From: Deltaproteobacteria bacterium RBG_13_61_14
GTDB taxonomy: Bacteria > RBG-13-61-14
Length of the DNA: 18,794 nucleotides
Direction of reading: 5' to 3'
Assembly (NCBI GenBank): GCA_001797815.1
Contig: MGQK01000017.1
Span: forward strand, 15,561 to 34,354
Shown: in pieces, positions 6,313 through 14,279 of the stretch
Layout of the letters: each line of letters begins with the position of its first letter
How positions within the stretch are numbered: the first letter of the stretch is position 1
Translations under genes and position numbers: made by a program
The notes under the pieces: model-generated
What the model was told of the DNA's origin: nothing
Seen by the model: only the letters and a program-made list of their open reading frames with translations
The model's database searches: none

Positions 6313-8521
6313 GTCGGGCGTCCTTCACGCTCAATTTCTTGGTGCCAGCGGCAAACTTCACCGTCACCTTGAGCCGGTCGCCTTCGCCCTCCAGGCGCTG
6401 GATCACGCCCACCCCGAACCTGGAGTGGCACACCCGCACGCCCTTCTTGAGAGTGAACTCGCCCACCGGGTCCCACACTTCCGGCTCGAAAGCCGTCTCG
6501 GCGTCATACTCCAGGTGGCTGTCTCCGAAATCCACCCGGCGCAAAAGCCCGTCCCTCGCGGCTCTCGCGCCCGTCCGGCGCCGGGTGGCCGCGAGGCTCT
6601 TGCCTTCCAGAAGATGGCCGGGGATCTCGTCGAGGAACCGGGAGGGATCATTGGCCACCGGGCTTCCCCGCAGACTCCGGCGCCGGGCCAGGCTCAAGTT
6701 CAGGCTTTCCTTGGCCCGGGTCATGCCCACGTAACAGAGCCGGCGCTCTTCCTCGAGCGCGGCCAGGTCGCCTTCTGCCAGCGCGCGCGGGTGGGGGAAG
6801 ATGTTCTCTTCCATGCCCACCATGAACACCACCGGGAACTCGAGGCCCTTGGCCGAGTGCAGCGTCATCAGCACGACCCGGCCCTCCGCGGGGTTGTAAT
6901 TGTCCAGGTCCGAAGCCAGCGCCACCTTTTCCAGGAAGCCGGCCAGGGTCGGGTTCTCGGCCTCCTGCTCGTAATCGCGCACCGCGCTTAAAAGCTCGTC
7001 CAGGTTTTCCAGGCGGGCCTCGGCTTCGATCGTGCCTTCTTCGGCCAGCATCTTTTCGTAGCCGGTCTCCCGGATCGTGGCCTCGGCCAGGTGGAACAGG
7101 CTTTCTTTTTCCGCGAGCGTTTTCAGTTTGTCCATCAAGTTCAGGAAATCGCGGATCGCCTGGCGGCTGCGGGGACTGAACCGCTCGCTCTCGCCGGCCT
7201 GGTCCAGGGCCTCGAACAGGTTGAGACTGTGTTCGGCGGCGAACTGGGAGAGCCGGTCCAGGGTGGCCGATCCCAGTCCCCGCGCGGGGGTGTTGACGAT
7301 CCGGCGCAGGCCGGCCTCGTCCGCCGGATTAGCCAGCACCCGCAGGTAGGCGAGGATGTCCTTCACTTCCTTGCGGTCGTAAAAACGGACGCCGCCGTAA
7401 ACCGCGTGGGGCACATCCAGCGCCCGCAACTCCTCTTCCAGGAGCCGCGACTGGGCGTGGGTGCGGTAGAACACGGCAAAGTCGCTGAGCGAGCGGCCCG
7501 AGGCCCGCCGGCGCAGGATCTGCTCCACCACCCAGCCCGCCTCGTTCCGGTCGTCCGGCGCCGAGAAGAGCCGGAGACTCTCGCCCTGCGGGTGCTCGGT
7601 CCACAAGGTCTTCTGCAGGCGCTGGGTGTTGCGGCTGATCACCGCGCCCGCCGCCTCGATGATGGTCTTGGTGCTCCGGTAGTTCTGCTCCAGCTTCACC
7701 ACCTTGGCCCCGGGGAAGTCCTTGACGAAGTTGAGGAGGTTGGTGATGTCGGCCCCCCGCCAGCCGTAGATGCTCTGGTCCTCGTCGCCCACCACCATCA
7801 GGTTGCGGTCACGCTCGGCCAGGGTCTTGACCATCAGGTATTGCACGGTGTTGGTGTCCTGATATTCGTCCACCAGGACGTGGCGGAAGCGGTCGCGGAA
7901 ATGCTCGAGCAGGTCCGGGTGCTCGCGCAGGAGCCGGAGGGTGAGGAGGAGCAGGTCCTCGAAGTCCAGGGCGTTGGCCAGCATCAGCCGCTCCTGGTAT
8001 TTGCGATAGACCTCGACGAAAGTCGCCCACCAGCGGTCGCGCCGGCCCTCGGGCTCTTTCACTTCCCAAAGCTCGCGCTTGGCCGCCTCGATCTTCCAGC
8101 GCAGCCCCTTGGGGTTCCAGGCTTTCTCGTCCAGGTTCAAGTCCTTGAGCACGGCCTTGACTAACGAGAGCGAGTCGTCCTCATCGTAGATCACGTAGCT
8201 CTTGGAGTAGCCGAGCCGATCGGCGTGGCTGCGCAGGATCTGGGCGCCGGTGGAGTGGAAGGTGGCCACCCAGAGGTTCCGCGCCGCCGGCCCCAGCATC
8301 CGGCCGAGCCGGGCCTTCATCTCGTCCGCGGCCTTGTTGGTGAAGGTAACGGCCAGGAGGTGGCGCGGGTCCACGCCCCGCTCCTCGACCAGGTAGGCGA
8401 TGCGAAAGGTGAGCACCCGGGTCTTGCCCGAGCCGGCGCCGGCCACCACCAGGAGCGGCCCGGAGGGGTGCATCACCGCCTCCAGTTGCGGCGGATTCAG
8501 TTCCTTTTGCCAGTGGATCAT
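6296..8521 (-). CDS. pcrA: ATP-dependent DNA helicase UvrD/PcrA (superfamily 1A)
   Basis: This 741-residue 3'-5' DNA helicase is expected to act in repair and in clearing replication obstacles. The order of motifs is complete: Q-motif LNPPQLEAV, Walker A AGAGSGKT (residues 27-34), AVTFTNKAADEMK (motif Ia), LVDEYQDTN (motif II), VGDEDQSIYGWRGAD (motif III), LEQNYRST (motif IV), LMTLHSAKGLEFPVVF (motif V) and YVGMTRAKESL (motif VI). The C-terminal GVRVCHSRFGVGVIQRLEG segment is the PcrA/UvrD Tudor-like domain. Length is typical. The start has GAAGG only three bases upstream, so initiation may be weak. The gene sits between the thiolase pair and the zinc-ribbon gene, with a 26-base palindrome upstream. 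PcrA and UvrD cannot be separated with certainty by motifs. Confidence 0.95.
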   Translation of the reverse strand: MIHWQKELNPPQLEAVMHPSGPLLVVAGAGSGKTRVLTFRIAYLVEERGVDPRHLLAVTFTNKAADEMKARLGRMLGPAARNLWVATFHSTGAQILRSHADRLGYSKSYVIYDEDDSLSLVKAVLKDLNLDEKAWNPKGLRWKIEAAKRELWEVKEPEGRRDRWWATFVEVYRKYQERLMLANALDFEDLLLLTLRLLREHPDLLEHFRDRFRHVLVDEYQDTNTVQYLMVKTLAERDRNLMVVGDEDQSIYGWRGADITNLLNFVKDFPGAKVVKLEQNYRSTKTIIEAAGAVISRNTQRLQKTLWTEHPQGESLRLFSAPDDRNEAGWVVEQILRRRASGRSLSDFAVFYRTHAQSRLLEEELRALDVPHAVYGGVRFYDRKEVKDILAYLRVLANPADEAGLRRIVNTPARGLGSATLDRLSQFAAEHSLNLFEALDQAGESERFSPRSRQAIRDFLNLMDKLKTLAEKESLFHLAEATIRETGYEKMLAEEGTIEAEARLENLDELLSAVRDYEQEAENPTLAGFLEKVALASDLDNYNPAEGRVVLMTLHSAKGLEFPVVFMVGMEENIFPHPRALAEGDLAALEEERRLCYVGMTRAKESLNLSLARRRSLRGSPVANDPSRFLDEIPGHLLEGKSLAATRRRTGARAARDGLLRRVDFGDSHLEYDAETAFEPEVWDPVGEFTLKKGVRVCHSRFGVGVIQRLEGEGDRLKVTVKFAAGTKKLSVKDARLEPLP

Positions 8522-8559
8522 CGCCTTCTAGAACCGCATCCGGTTAGCAACCATAACGG

Positions 8560-8585
8560 TAGGGGCACGGCCGGCCGTGCCCCTA
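8560..8585. repeat. Perfect 26-base palindrome of the TAGGGGCACGG type
   Basis: TAGGGGCACGGCC (8560-8572) is followed directly by its reverse complement GGCCGTGCCCCTA (8573-8585). It lies in the 92-base gap between the thiolase-fold gene and the helicase gene. The outer bases TAGGGGC...GCCCCTA match those of the hairpin at 11052-11104, so the two probably belong to one repeat family. Confidence 0.85.
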
Positions 8586-8613
8586 ATTCAATCCTAACGG
8601 ATTTACTCCGGAA

Positions 8614-9834
8614 CTACAACTCCCGGACGAGCAAATGCATCACGGTCCACATGGTCCCGCCGAAGCCGGAGGCCATCGCGGTCTTTACCTCTTTGGGCAC
8701 CTGGTGCTCGCCGGCGTCGCCCCGCACCTGGAGCGCGGCTTCGGCCACCCGGATCAGAGCGGTGGCGCCGATGGGGTTGGTGCTGACCACCCCGCCCGAG
8801 GGATTGAGGGGAAAGGAACCCTCGATCTCGAAATCGCCTTTCTCGATCATCTTGAGCACGGTTTCGCGCTCCAGGCCCAGGAACAGGCAGGCCCAGTCAA
8901 TTTCCCACCAGCTCGAAGGGTCGTACATCTCGAACACGTCAATCTGCCGGAGGGGATCGGTGATGCCGTTGCGCTGGAAAAGCTGGCGGGCGGCCACTTC
9001 CATGGTCGAGGGCTGCGCGCGCAGTCCCTCCACCGAGCTATCGCCGTGGACCCCATCCTTCACCTGGGCCTCGACCCGGGCCGAGGGCCCGCGGTGGAAG
9101 GTATCCTCCCGGTGCACGGTGACGTGGTCCTTCACCCACACCGGCTGGCGCGGGTAGCGCTTGGCCTGCTCTTCGCTCGCGTAGATCAGCGCGCAGACGC
9201 CGTTCGATTCCGGGCACATGTGCAGGAGCCGCAAGGGATAGGCGAGCAGCCGGGAGTTCATCACGTCCTGCTCCGTGATCTGGAGGCGCAGGTGCGCCTT
9301 GGGGTTGCGGCAGGCGTTCTTGGCCGCCTTGACCCTGGTCTTGGCCGCGGCCCATTCCGCCCGCTCGCCGAACTCGTTCACCCAGATCAGGCCGGTGGTG
9401 CCGGTGATGGCGCCGGTCTGGATCTCCCGGCCCCAGAGCGGGTCGGCCATGGCCGTGATCCCGGTGGTGGTCTGGCCTTCCTCCTGCTTCTCGAACCCGA
9501 TGGCCAGCACCGTGTCATACAGGCCCGAGGCCGCCAGGTGGTCCGCGGCCGACGCCACCGTGATGCCGGTGGTGCCGCCGGTGGTCACCCGGATCCCGGA
9601 CTTGCAAAAAGCGCCGGAGCCGAGCACGTGCCACATGTCCGGCTGGTGGATGCCCTCGAACAGCTCCATGTTGCCGTGGACCACGCAGTCAATGTCCTTG
9701 AGGTCAATCCGCGCGTCGGCCAGCGCGTCGGTCACCGCCTCCCAAACCAGCTCGGCCTGGTTGACGTCCGGCCGGTGGCCCCGGTGATTGGTCTGGCCGA
9801 TGCCACTGATGGCGACGTTACGGTTCCTCTTCAT
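8614..9834 (-). CDS. SCP2/thiolase-superfamily acyl-CoA protein, paralogue A; catalytic residues apparently replaced
   Basis: This 406-residue protein has the SCP2-thiolase fold: N-terminal NVAISGIGQTN, the SGLYDTVLAIGFEKQEEG strand-helix, DVFEMYDPSSWWEIDW, and the C-terminal NPSGGVVSTNPIGATALIRV block. In active thiolases a cysteine sits in a CxxG turn before the SG helix; here that turn reads GTTG (Gly87). The usual GHP histidine motif is TNP. It may be a non-thiolytic member such as the Ltp2-type aldolases, or one half of a heteromer with the adjacent paralogue. No DUF35 (OB-fold) partner is in the window. I chose the ATG at 9834, preceded by AAAGGAGACGAA, over an in-frame ATG eight codons upstream. 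Fold is confident; reaction is not. Confidence 0.83.
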   Translation of the reverse strand: MKRNRNVAISGIGQTNHRGHRPDVNQAELVWEAVTDALADARIDLKDIDCVVHGNMELFEGIHQPDMWHVLGSGAFCKSGIRVTTGGTTGITVASAADHLAASGLYDTVLAIGFEKQEEGQTTTGITAMADPLWGREIQTGAITGTTGLIWVNEFGERAEWAAAKTRVKAAKNACRNPKAHLRLQITEQDVMNSRLLAYPLRLLHMCPESNGVCALIYASEEQAKRYPRQPVWVKDHVTVHREDTFHRGPSARVEAQVKDGVHGDSSVEGLRAQPSTMEVAARQLFQRNGITDPLRQIDVFEMYDPSSWWEIDWACLFLGLERETVLKMIEKGDFEIEGSFPLNPSGGVVSTNPIGATALIRVAEAALQVRGDAGEHQVPKEVKTAMASGFGGTMWTVMHLLVREL

Positions 9835-9851
9835 TTCGTCTCCTTTGGAGG

Positions 9852-9866
9852 AGTGCACAGTGCACT
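9852..9866. repeat. GTGCAC inverted repeat between the two thiolase-fold genes
   Basis: AGTGCAC (9852-9858), A, GTGCACT (9860-9866) is a perfect 15-base palindrome filling the short gap between the paralogues. Its last base is also the last base of the upstream gene's TAA. Related copies lie at 16530-16542 and 16580-16589. Confidence 0.7.
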
Positions 9867-11023
9867 TACTCCACTGAAAACACCATCACCCCATGATGCT
9901 GCCCGGCCGGGCCGGTGGTGCCGTGGGCCAGGGCCCGCTTGACGCCTTTGACCTGGCGCTTGCCGGCTTCGCCGCGCAGTTGCAGGAAGCACTCGGCCGC
10001 CCGGGCCATGCCCGAGACCAGGAGCGGGTTCCCGGCCAGGGTTCCGCCCGAGGTATTGACCGGGAACTCGCCGTGGAGCTCGGTGCCGCCCTCGGCGATC
10101 CATTTCCCGGCATGGCCGTTCTCGGCCAGACCCAGGCATTCGAGCCAGAGCAGCTCCTGGTAAGAATAGTGGGCCGAGAGCTCGGCCAGGTTCAGTTCCT
10201 TTTTCGGATTCTTGATCCCGGCCATCCCGTAGGCCCGGGCCGCGGCCAGGCGCAGCGCGTGACTGTCCGCCAGGTTGCGGTCGCCGAGGAAATACGAATC
10301 GTAGCAATTGCCGGCCCCGAGGATCCAGACCGGCTGGTCGGTCAGCTCCTTGGCCCGGTCTTCCCGCGCTAAAATCATGGCCACGGCGCCGTCCGAGACC
10401 GGGTAGATGTCGAGCTTGCGCAGCGGGTCGCAGACCGGCCTGGAGTTGAGCACTTCTTTCACCGTCACCGGCTCTTGTTCCTGCGCCTGGGGGTTGAGCG
10501 ACGCGTTCCCGCGGTCGCGCACCACCGCGGCCGCGGTCTCTTCCGGCCCGATGCCGAACTTGGTGAGGTAGGCCCGGGCCTGGAGCGCGGCGGCGGAGAG
10601 GTAGTCCAGACCCACGCCCCGGCTGAAGAGCGGGTCAAAGGCGGCATGGGTGATCAGGTTGCGGCTCCTGACCTGGCTCTCCTTGCCATGGGCCACCACC
10701 AGGGTGACGTCGTAGTGGCCGGAGAGAATGCCGACCATCCCGTAGAACACGGCTTGCAGCGCGTCCTGCGAGACTTTTTCTTCCGGGCCCAGGTGCGCGC
10801 CCACCAGGTCCCCCATGGGCGCGTCCGAGATGGTGCGGGCGTCGAAAAAGTCATCCGAGCAGGTGACCGCGTTATCTATGTGGCCGGGCTTGTGAAAATC
10901 GAGCCCGGTCTGCTCCCGCACCTGCTGGACCACCTCCCAGACCATCTCCTGGAAGCGTTGGCCGCTTTTCTTGCGCTCGAACTTGGTCTGGGCCATGGCC
11001 ACGATCGCGACTCGATCACTCAT
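9866..11023 (-). CDS. SCP2/thiolase-superfamily acyl-CoA protein, paralogue B; catalytic residues apparently replaced
   Basis: This 385-residue protein has a thiolase fold: VAIVAMAQTKFERK at the N-terminus, LSGHYDVTLVVAHGKES in the nucleophile region, DIYPVSDGAVAMILA, LNLAELSAHYSYQEL, and the C-terminal NTSGGTLAGNPLLVSGMARA. At the nucleophile position I read Ser85 (SQDA instead of CxxG), and the catalytic GHP is GNP. It is clearly diverged from paralogue A, and the two genes are 31 bases apart in the same direction, which suggests a two-protein complex. The start has AGGAGG at good spacing. A strong hairpin at 11052-11104 precedes it, so it may be transcribed separately from the kinase gene upstream. 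Annotation as acetyl-CoA acetyltransferase would over-state what is seen. Confidence 0.83.
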   Translation of the reverse strand: MSDRVAIVAMAQTKFERKKSGQRFQEMVWEVVQQVREQTGLDFHKPGHIDNAVTCSDDFFDARTISDAPMGDLVGAHLGPEEKVSQDALQAVFYGMVGILSGHYDVTLVVAHGKESQVRSRNLITHAAFDPLFSRGVGLDYLSAAALQARAYLTKFGIGPEETAAAVVRDRGNASLNPQAQEQEPVTVKEVLNSRPVCDPLRKLDIYPVSDGAVAMILAREDRAKELTDQPVWILGAGNCYDSYFLGDRNLADSHALRLAAARAYGMAGIKNPKKELNLAELSAHYSYQELLWLECLGLAENGHAGKWIAEGGTELHGEFPVNTSGGTLAGNPLLVSGMARAAECFLQLRGEAGKRQVKGVKRALAHGTTGPAGQHHGVMVFSVE

Positions 11024-11051
11024 CCCACTTCCTCCTCACATCCGAAGCCCC

Positions 11052-11104
11052 GTAGGGGCGCGGCTTGCCGCGCCCTTTTTGGGCAGGGCAAGCCCAGCCC
11101 CTAC
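11052..11104. repeat. Large imperfect hairpin (TAGGGGC family) with T5 loop
   Basis: The arms 11052-11075 and 11081-11104 are 24 bases each, pair at 20 of 24 positions, and flank the loop TTTTT. The outer end is GTAGGGGC...GCCCCTAC, shared (less the outermost pair) with the palindrome at 8560-8585. It lies in the 124-base gap between the ribulokinase stop and the start of thiolase paralogue B. It could attenuate read-through, but no U-tract follows the stem on the transcribed side. Confidence 0.8.
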
Positions 11105-11147
11105 CCGAACCGGAGCCTAGCAAATGCACACTCCCAATGCAACCGCC

Positions 11148-12830
11148 TTAGTGGACCGACTCCTTGATCCGGAGCAGCTCTTTCATCACCTTTCCCAGCC
11201 GGGCGCTCTCGGCCACTCCTCCGAAGGCGTCATGCAACTCCCGGTAGAGGGTGAAAAGCTCCTGGTAAACTTTTTGGTTTTTAGCGAGGGGCCGGAAGAC
11301 CCGCGGCTTCAACCCGGTCATGGCCAGTTCCGCTTTCTCGACCGTGGTGTATCCGCCGAGCCGGGCCCCGGCCGCGACCGCGCCGAAGATGGCCGCGCCC
11401 AGCGCGCAGGCCTGGGTCGAGCGGGCGAGCTTCATCGGCCGGCCGATCACGTCGGCGTAGATTTGCAGGAGCAGGTCATTCTTTTCCGAGATCCCGCCGC
11501 AGTTCACGACCTCCTTGACCTGCATCCCATATTCCTCGAACCGCTCGATGATCATCCGCGCCCCGAACGCCGTGGCCTCGATCAGGGCGCGGTAGATTTC
11601 TTCCGGTGTGGTGTGCAGGGTCTGGCCGAGCAGAAGCCCGGTCAGCCGGGGGTCGGTCAAAACGTTGCGGTTGCCGTTGTTCCAGTCCAGGGCCAGGAGG
11701 CCCGACTCGCCGGGTTTTAGCCTTTTCGCCCGGGCGGTGAGCTCGGCGTGCCCCAGGCCCCTGGGCGCGAGGGAGGACACGAACCAGTTGAAGATGTCGC
11801 CCACCGCGCTCTGGCCGGCCTCGAAGCCGTGGGCCCCGGGCAGGATCGAGCCTTCGGCGATGCCCGCGATCCCGGGGATATCGGGGACGGCGCGGCTCAG
11901 GGGTTCCACCATCATGTCGCAGGTGGAGGTGCCGATGATCTTGACCAGGGTGCCGGGCTTGATGCCCGAGCCGACCGCGCCGGCGTGGGCGTCAATCAGC
12001 CCGACGGCCACCGGGATGCCGGCCGGGAGCCCGAGCCGTTTCGCCACCGCGAGGGCGAGCGGGCCCGCCGGCATGTCGGCGGTGTAGGCGAGGTCGTAGA
12101 GCCGCTGGCGTAGCCGGCCCATTTCCGGGTCGAGCCGGGCCAGGAATTCCTGATCCGGGAGCCCCTTCCAGCTCGAGTGATACATGGCCTTGTGCCCGGC
12201 GGCGCAGGCGTTGCGCTTCATCCGGAGCGGGTCGGTGCGGCCGGTGAGCACCGCGGGGATGTAGTCCGAGCATTCGGCCCAGCTAAAGGCCGCGGCGAAC
12301 ACCTTGGGCGCCACCCGCCGGCAGTGAAGGATCTTGGAGAAAAACCACTCCGAAGAATAGGCGCCGCCGCACTTCTTCAGGTAGGCGGGCCGGATCTCCC
12401 GGGCCAGCGCGGTTATCTCCGCAGCTTCCTGAAAGCTGGTGTGGTCCTTCCACAGCCAAGCAAAAGCGTGCAGGTTCCGGCGGAATTCGGGCAGGAGTGA
12501 GAGCGGCGTGCCGACGCGGTCGAGCGGCAGCGGCGTCGAGCCCGTGGTATCCACCCCGATCCCGATTACGTCCTCGGCACTAAAGCCGCGGATCTTTTTC
12601 TTGGCCAACCTGAGCGCGGCCCGCGTGCTGTGCTCGAGCCCGTCCAGCCAGTCCTGCGGGTCCTGGCGGGCGAGTTGGTCGTCTCTCGGGTCCAGCAGGA
12701 TGCCGGCCTCGCCCCGGGAAAAGTTCCAGACCGCCTCTGCCTTCTCGCGGCCGTCATCCACGTCCACCAACAGCGCCCGCACCGAGTTGGTGCCAAAATC
12801 AAGCCCCAGCGAATACTTGTTTTTGGCCAT
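11148..12830 (-). CDS. araB: Ribulokinase (FGGY carbohydrate kinase family)
   Basis: This 560-residue cytoplasmic kinase phosphorylates ribulose (classically L-ribulose in arabinose catabolism). The evidence is the ATP-fold start SLGLDFGTNSVRALLVDV, the sugar-side GVDTTGSTPLPLD and WLWKDHT, SSEWFFSKILH, and VGLIDAHAGAVGSGIKPGT followed by IIGTSTCDMM. It also has DWNNGNRNVLTDPRLTGLLL, EEIYRALIEATAFGARMII, and NCGGISEKNDLLLQIYADV. The DWNNGNR block and the length match AraB better than glycerol or xylulose kinases. The ATG at 12830 has AGGAGT seven to eight bases upstream and begins directly at the kinase fold; the longer frame to 12974 would overlap the upstream START gene. The genes are 38 bases apart. 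The GH127 and isomerase-family genes of this window fit the same pathway, but no ribulose-phosphate epimerase is present. Confidence 0.88.
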   Translation of the reverse strand: MAKNKYSLGLDFGTNSVRALLVDVDDGREKAEAVWNFSRGEAGILLDPRDDQLARQDPQDWLDGLEHSTRAALRLAKKKIRGFSAEDVIGIGVDTTGSTPLPLDRVGTPLSLLPEFRRNLHAFAWLWKDHTSFQEAAEITALAREIRPAYLKKCGGAYSSEWFFSKILHCRRVAPKVFAAAFSWAECSDYIPAVLTGRTDPLRMKRNACAAGHKAMYHSSWKGLPDQEFLARLDPEMGRLRQRLYDLAYTADMPAGPLALAVAKRLGLPAGIPVAVGLIDAHAGAVGSGIKPGTLVKIIGTSTCDMMVEPLSRAVPDIPGIAGIAEGSILPGAHGFEAGQSAVGDIFNWFVSSLAPRGLGHAELTARAKRLKPGESGLLALDWNNGNRNVLTDPRLTGLLLGQTLHTTPEEIYRALIEATAFGARMIIERFEEYGMQVKEVVNCGGISEKNDLLLQIYADVIGRPMKLARSTQACALGAAIFGAVAAGARLGGYTTVEKAELAMTGLKPRVFRPLAKNQKVYQELFTLYRELHDAFGGVAESARLGKVMKELLRIKESVH

Positions 12831-12868
12831 CCGCCACTCCTTGCTCAGGCCCGAAGCGCCTCGCCGCT

Positions 12869-13498
12869 TCAACTTCCCGGCGGCTTTTTCCAGGTGCCGC
12901 CCGATTCCACCCGCGACCTCACGTTCTTCACCACCTGGACCAGGTTCGGCTTGGAAATTTTTCGGCCGAGCCAATCCGGGATAGGCAGACCCGGGTCAAT
13001 GAAAATCGAGTAGGTCAGCACGGTCCCTTGTCCGTCTGGCGCATCATCGAATACCCAGAAACCCCGCGTGTCGTCCACGTCGTTCGGCTGGTTCGGGTCC
13101 AGGGAAAAGACGATCCGGCGAAATTTTTCCACCCCCACCAATTGGAGGTGATAAACCACCATCATCCCCAGCACTTCGGTATGATACCGGACCCAGTAGC
13201 TCTCGCCCTCCTGCTTGAAGGTCCGGCACTCCCGGACCCGGGGAAAGAACTCGGCAAAGCGGTTGTAGTCGCGCATCACGGCCCAGACCTCCTCCCGCGG
13301 GGCCTTGATCCAGGCCTTGACCACCACGTCGGTAGTCTTGGATCCGTCGGGCTTGGTGGAGAAAACCTCGGTGGCCACCACTTCGCCGGTCTTCATCACT
13401 TCCCATTCCTGGACGGTATATTCGGCCCGGGCCGGCCGGGCGAGGCAGGTGCCGAGCCAAATTCCCAGAGTCGCCAACCCGATTAGCCTGGCCTTCAT
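12869..13498 (-). CDS. Secreted START/SRPBCC-domain protein, tandem paralogue 2
   Basis: This 209-residue protein has a signal peptide (MKARLIGLATLGIWLGTCLA, likely cut after ARPARA). The 184-residue mature part has the START/polyketide-cyclase helix-grip pattern: APREEVWAVMRDYNRFAEFF, WVRYHTEVLG, RRIVFSLDP, GFWVFDDAPDGQGTVLTYS and a C-terminal amphipathic helix NLVQVVKNVRSRVE. Such domains bind a hydrophobic ligand in a cavity. It lies 24 bases downstream of its paralogue and 38 bases upstream of araB. By hand alignment the mature parts match at about 116 of 184 positions without gaps, so this is an old tandem duplication. Export to the periplasm is predicted. The ribosome site is weak (GAAGAAG), which fits coupling to the upstream gene. 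Ligand unknown. Confidence 0.83.
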   Translation of the reverse strand: MKARLIGLATLGIWLGTCLARPARAEYTVQEWEVMKTGEVVATEVFSTKPDGSKTTDVVVKAWIKAPREEVWAVMRDYNRFAEFFPRVRECRTFKQEGESYWVRYHTEVLGMMVVYHLQLVGVEKFRRIVFSLDPNQPNDVDDTRGFWVFDDAPDGQGTVLTYSIFIDPGLPIPDWLGRKISKPNLVQVVKNVRSRVESGGTWKKPPGS

Positions 13499-13522
13499 CT
13501 TCTTCGGTTTTTGAAAACCGGC

Positions 13523-14143
13523 TCAACTCCCGGCCGGCTTCTTCCAGGCGCCGCCTGACTCCACCCGCTGCCGCACATTCTTGAGCACCTGGATCAGGTT
13601 GGGCTTGGAAATCCTGCGGGCGATGACCTGGGGCACCGGAATGCCGGTCGCCACCAGGGCCGAATACGAAAGCACGGTCCCCTGGCCGTCGGGGGCATCG
13701 TCCAGCACGTAGTAGCCCCGCGCCTCCCGGATGTCGTTGGGCTTCAAGCGGTCCAGGTCGAACTCGATCCGGCGGTATTTCTCTTTGCCCATCGTGATCA
13801 GGTTGTAAATCACCTGGATCCCCAGCACTTCCATGTCATAAACGATCCAATAAGCCTCGCCGTCCTGTTTCGTAATCCGGCAACTCCGCACCCGGGGCAT
13901 AAACTCCCCGAAGTGGTCGTAGTCCCGGATCACCTTCCAGACGTCTTCGGGGGGACCCTTGATCCAGATTTTCACCAGCACATCCGTAGCCTGGGTCCCG
14001 TCCGGCTTGGGCGTGAAGACCTCGGTCGCCAACACCTCGCCGGTCTTCAGGACTTCCCATTCTTGAGGCGTAAATTCCGCCCAGGCCGGCGGCCGCGGGC
14101 AGGTTACCAGCAGGAATCCAAGGATTAGGGTCCATCGCTTCAT
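13523..14143 (-). CDS. Secreted START/SRPBCC-domain protein, tandem paralogue 1
   Basis: This 206-residue protein starts MKRWTLILGFLLVTCPRPPA, a signal peptide with likely cleavage after AWA. The mature 184-residue domain (EFTPQEWEVLKTGEVLATEVF, GPPEDVWKVIRDYDHFGEFM, YDMEVLGIQVIYNL, YYVLDDAPDGQGTVLSYS) is a helix-grip START fold and aligns end to end with the next gene. I chose the ATG at 14143 because GGAG precedes it and it begins exactly at the signal peptide; in-frame ATGs at 14176 and 14212 lack a ribosome site. It is the first gene of the minus-strand run and is divergent from the acyl-CoA synthetase at 14280, with a shared 136-base promoter region. A ligand such as a lipid or hopanoid-like molecule is speculation. 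Confidence 0.83.
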   Translation of the reverse strand: MKRWTLILGFLLVTCPRPPAWAEFTPQEWEVLKTGEVLATEVFTPKPDGTQATDVLVKIWIKGPPEDVWKVIRDYDHFGEFMPRVRSCRITKQDGEAYWIVYDMEVLGIQVIYNLITMGKEKYRRIEFDLDRLKPNDIREARGYYVLDDAPDGQGTVLSYSALVATGIPVPQVIARRISKPNLIQVLKNVRQRVESGGAWKKPAGS

Positions 14144-14176
14144 GGTCTTGCTCCGCAGGTTCAAATCTTTCCGCAT

Positions 14177-14203
14177 CTTATAATTTTTTTCGAGTAATGT
14201 AAA
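14177..14203 (-). promoter_or_regulatory. Candidate promoter for the START-protein genes
   Basis: On the minus strand TTTACA (14203-14198), a 15-base spacer and TATAAG (14182-14177) lie just upstream of the first START gene. The spacer is short, so this is a weak call. Confidence 0.25.
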
Positions 14204-14222
14204 CCGACTCAAGTAAGAAAAT

Positions 14223-14249
14223 TTGCCTTACTCCAGATTATGCTAGAAT
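14223..14249 (+). promoter_or_regulatory. Candidate extended -10 promoter for the acyl-CoA synthetase at 14280
   Basis: TGC-TAGAAT (14241-14249) is an extended -10 element. The weak -35 TTGCCT (14223-14228) is 15 bases before the hexamer. The gene's ribosome site AGGGGAG follows at about 14264-14270. Confidence 0.4.
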
Positions 14250-14279
14250 GAAGCAAAACCGAAAGGGGAGACCTGAGAC

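Noticed and set aside
7091-8164. Plus-strand frame of 357 codons within the helicase gene
   Set aside because: The opposite strand carries every superfamily-1 helicase motif.
8635-9942. Plus-strand 435-codon frame opposite thiolase paralogue A
   Set aside because: It is an antisense shadow with low-complexity His/Gly/Ala/Val content and crosses the intergenic region.
12831-12974. Upstream start for the ribulokinase at 12974
   Set aside because: It would overlap the START-domain gene and add a non-conserved charged tail; the ATG at 12830 has a ribosome site and begins at the kinase fold.
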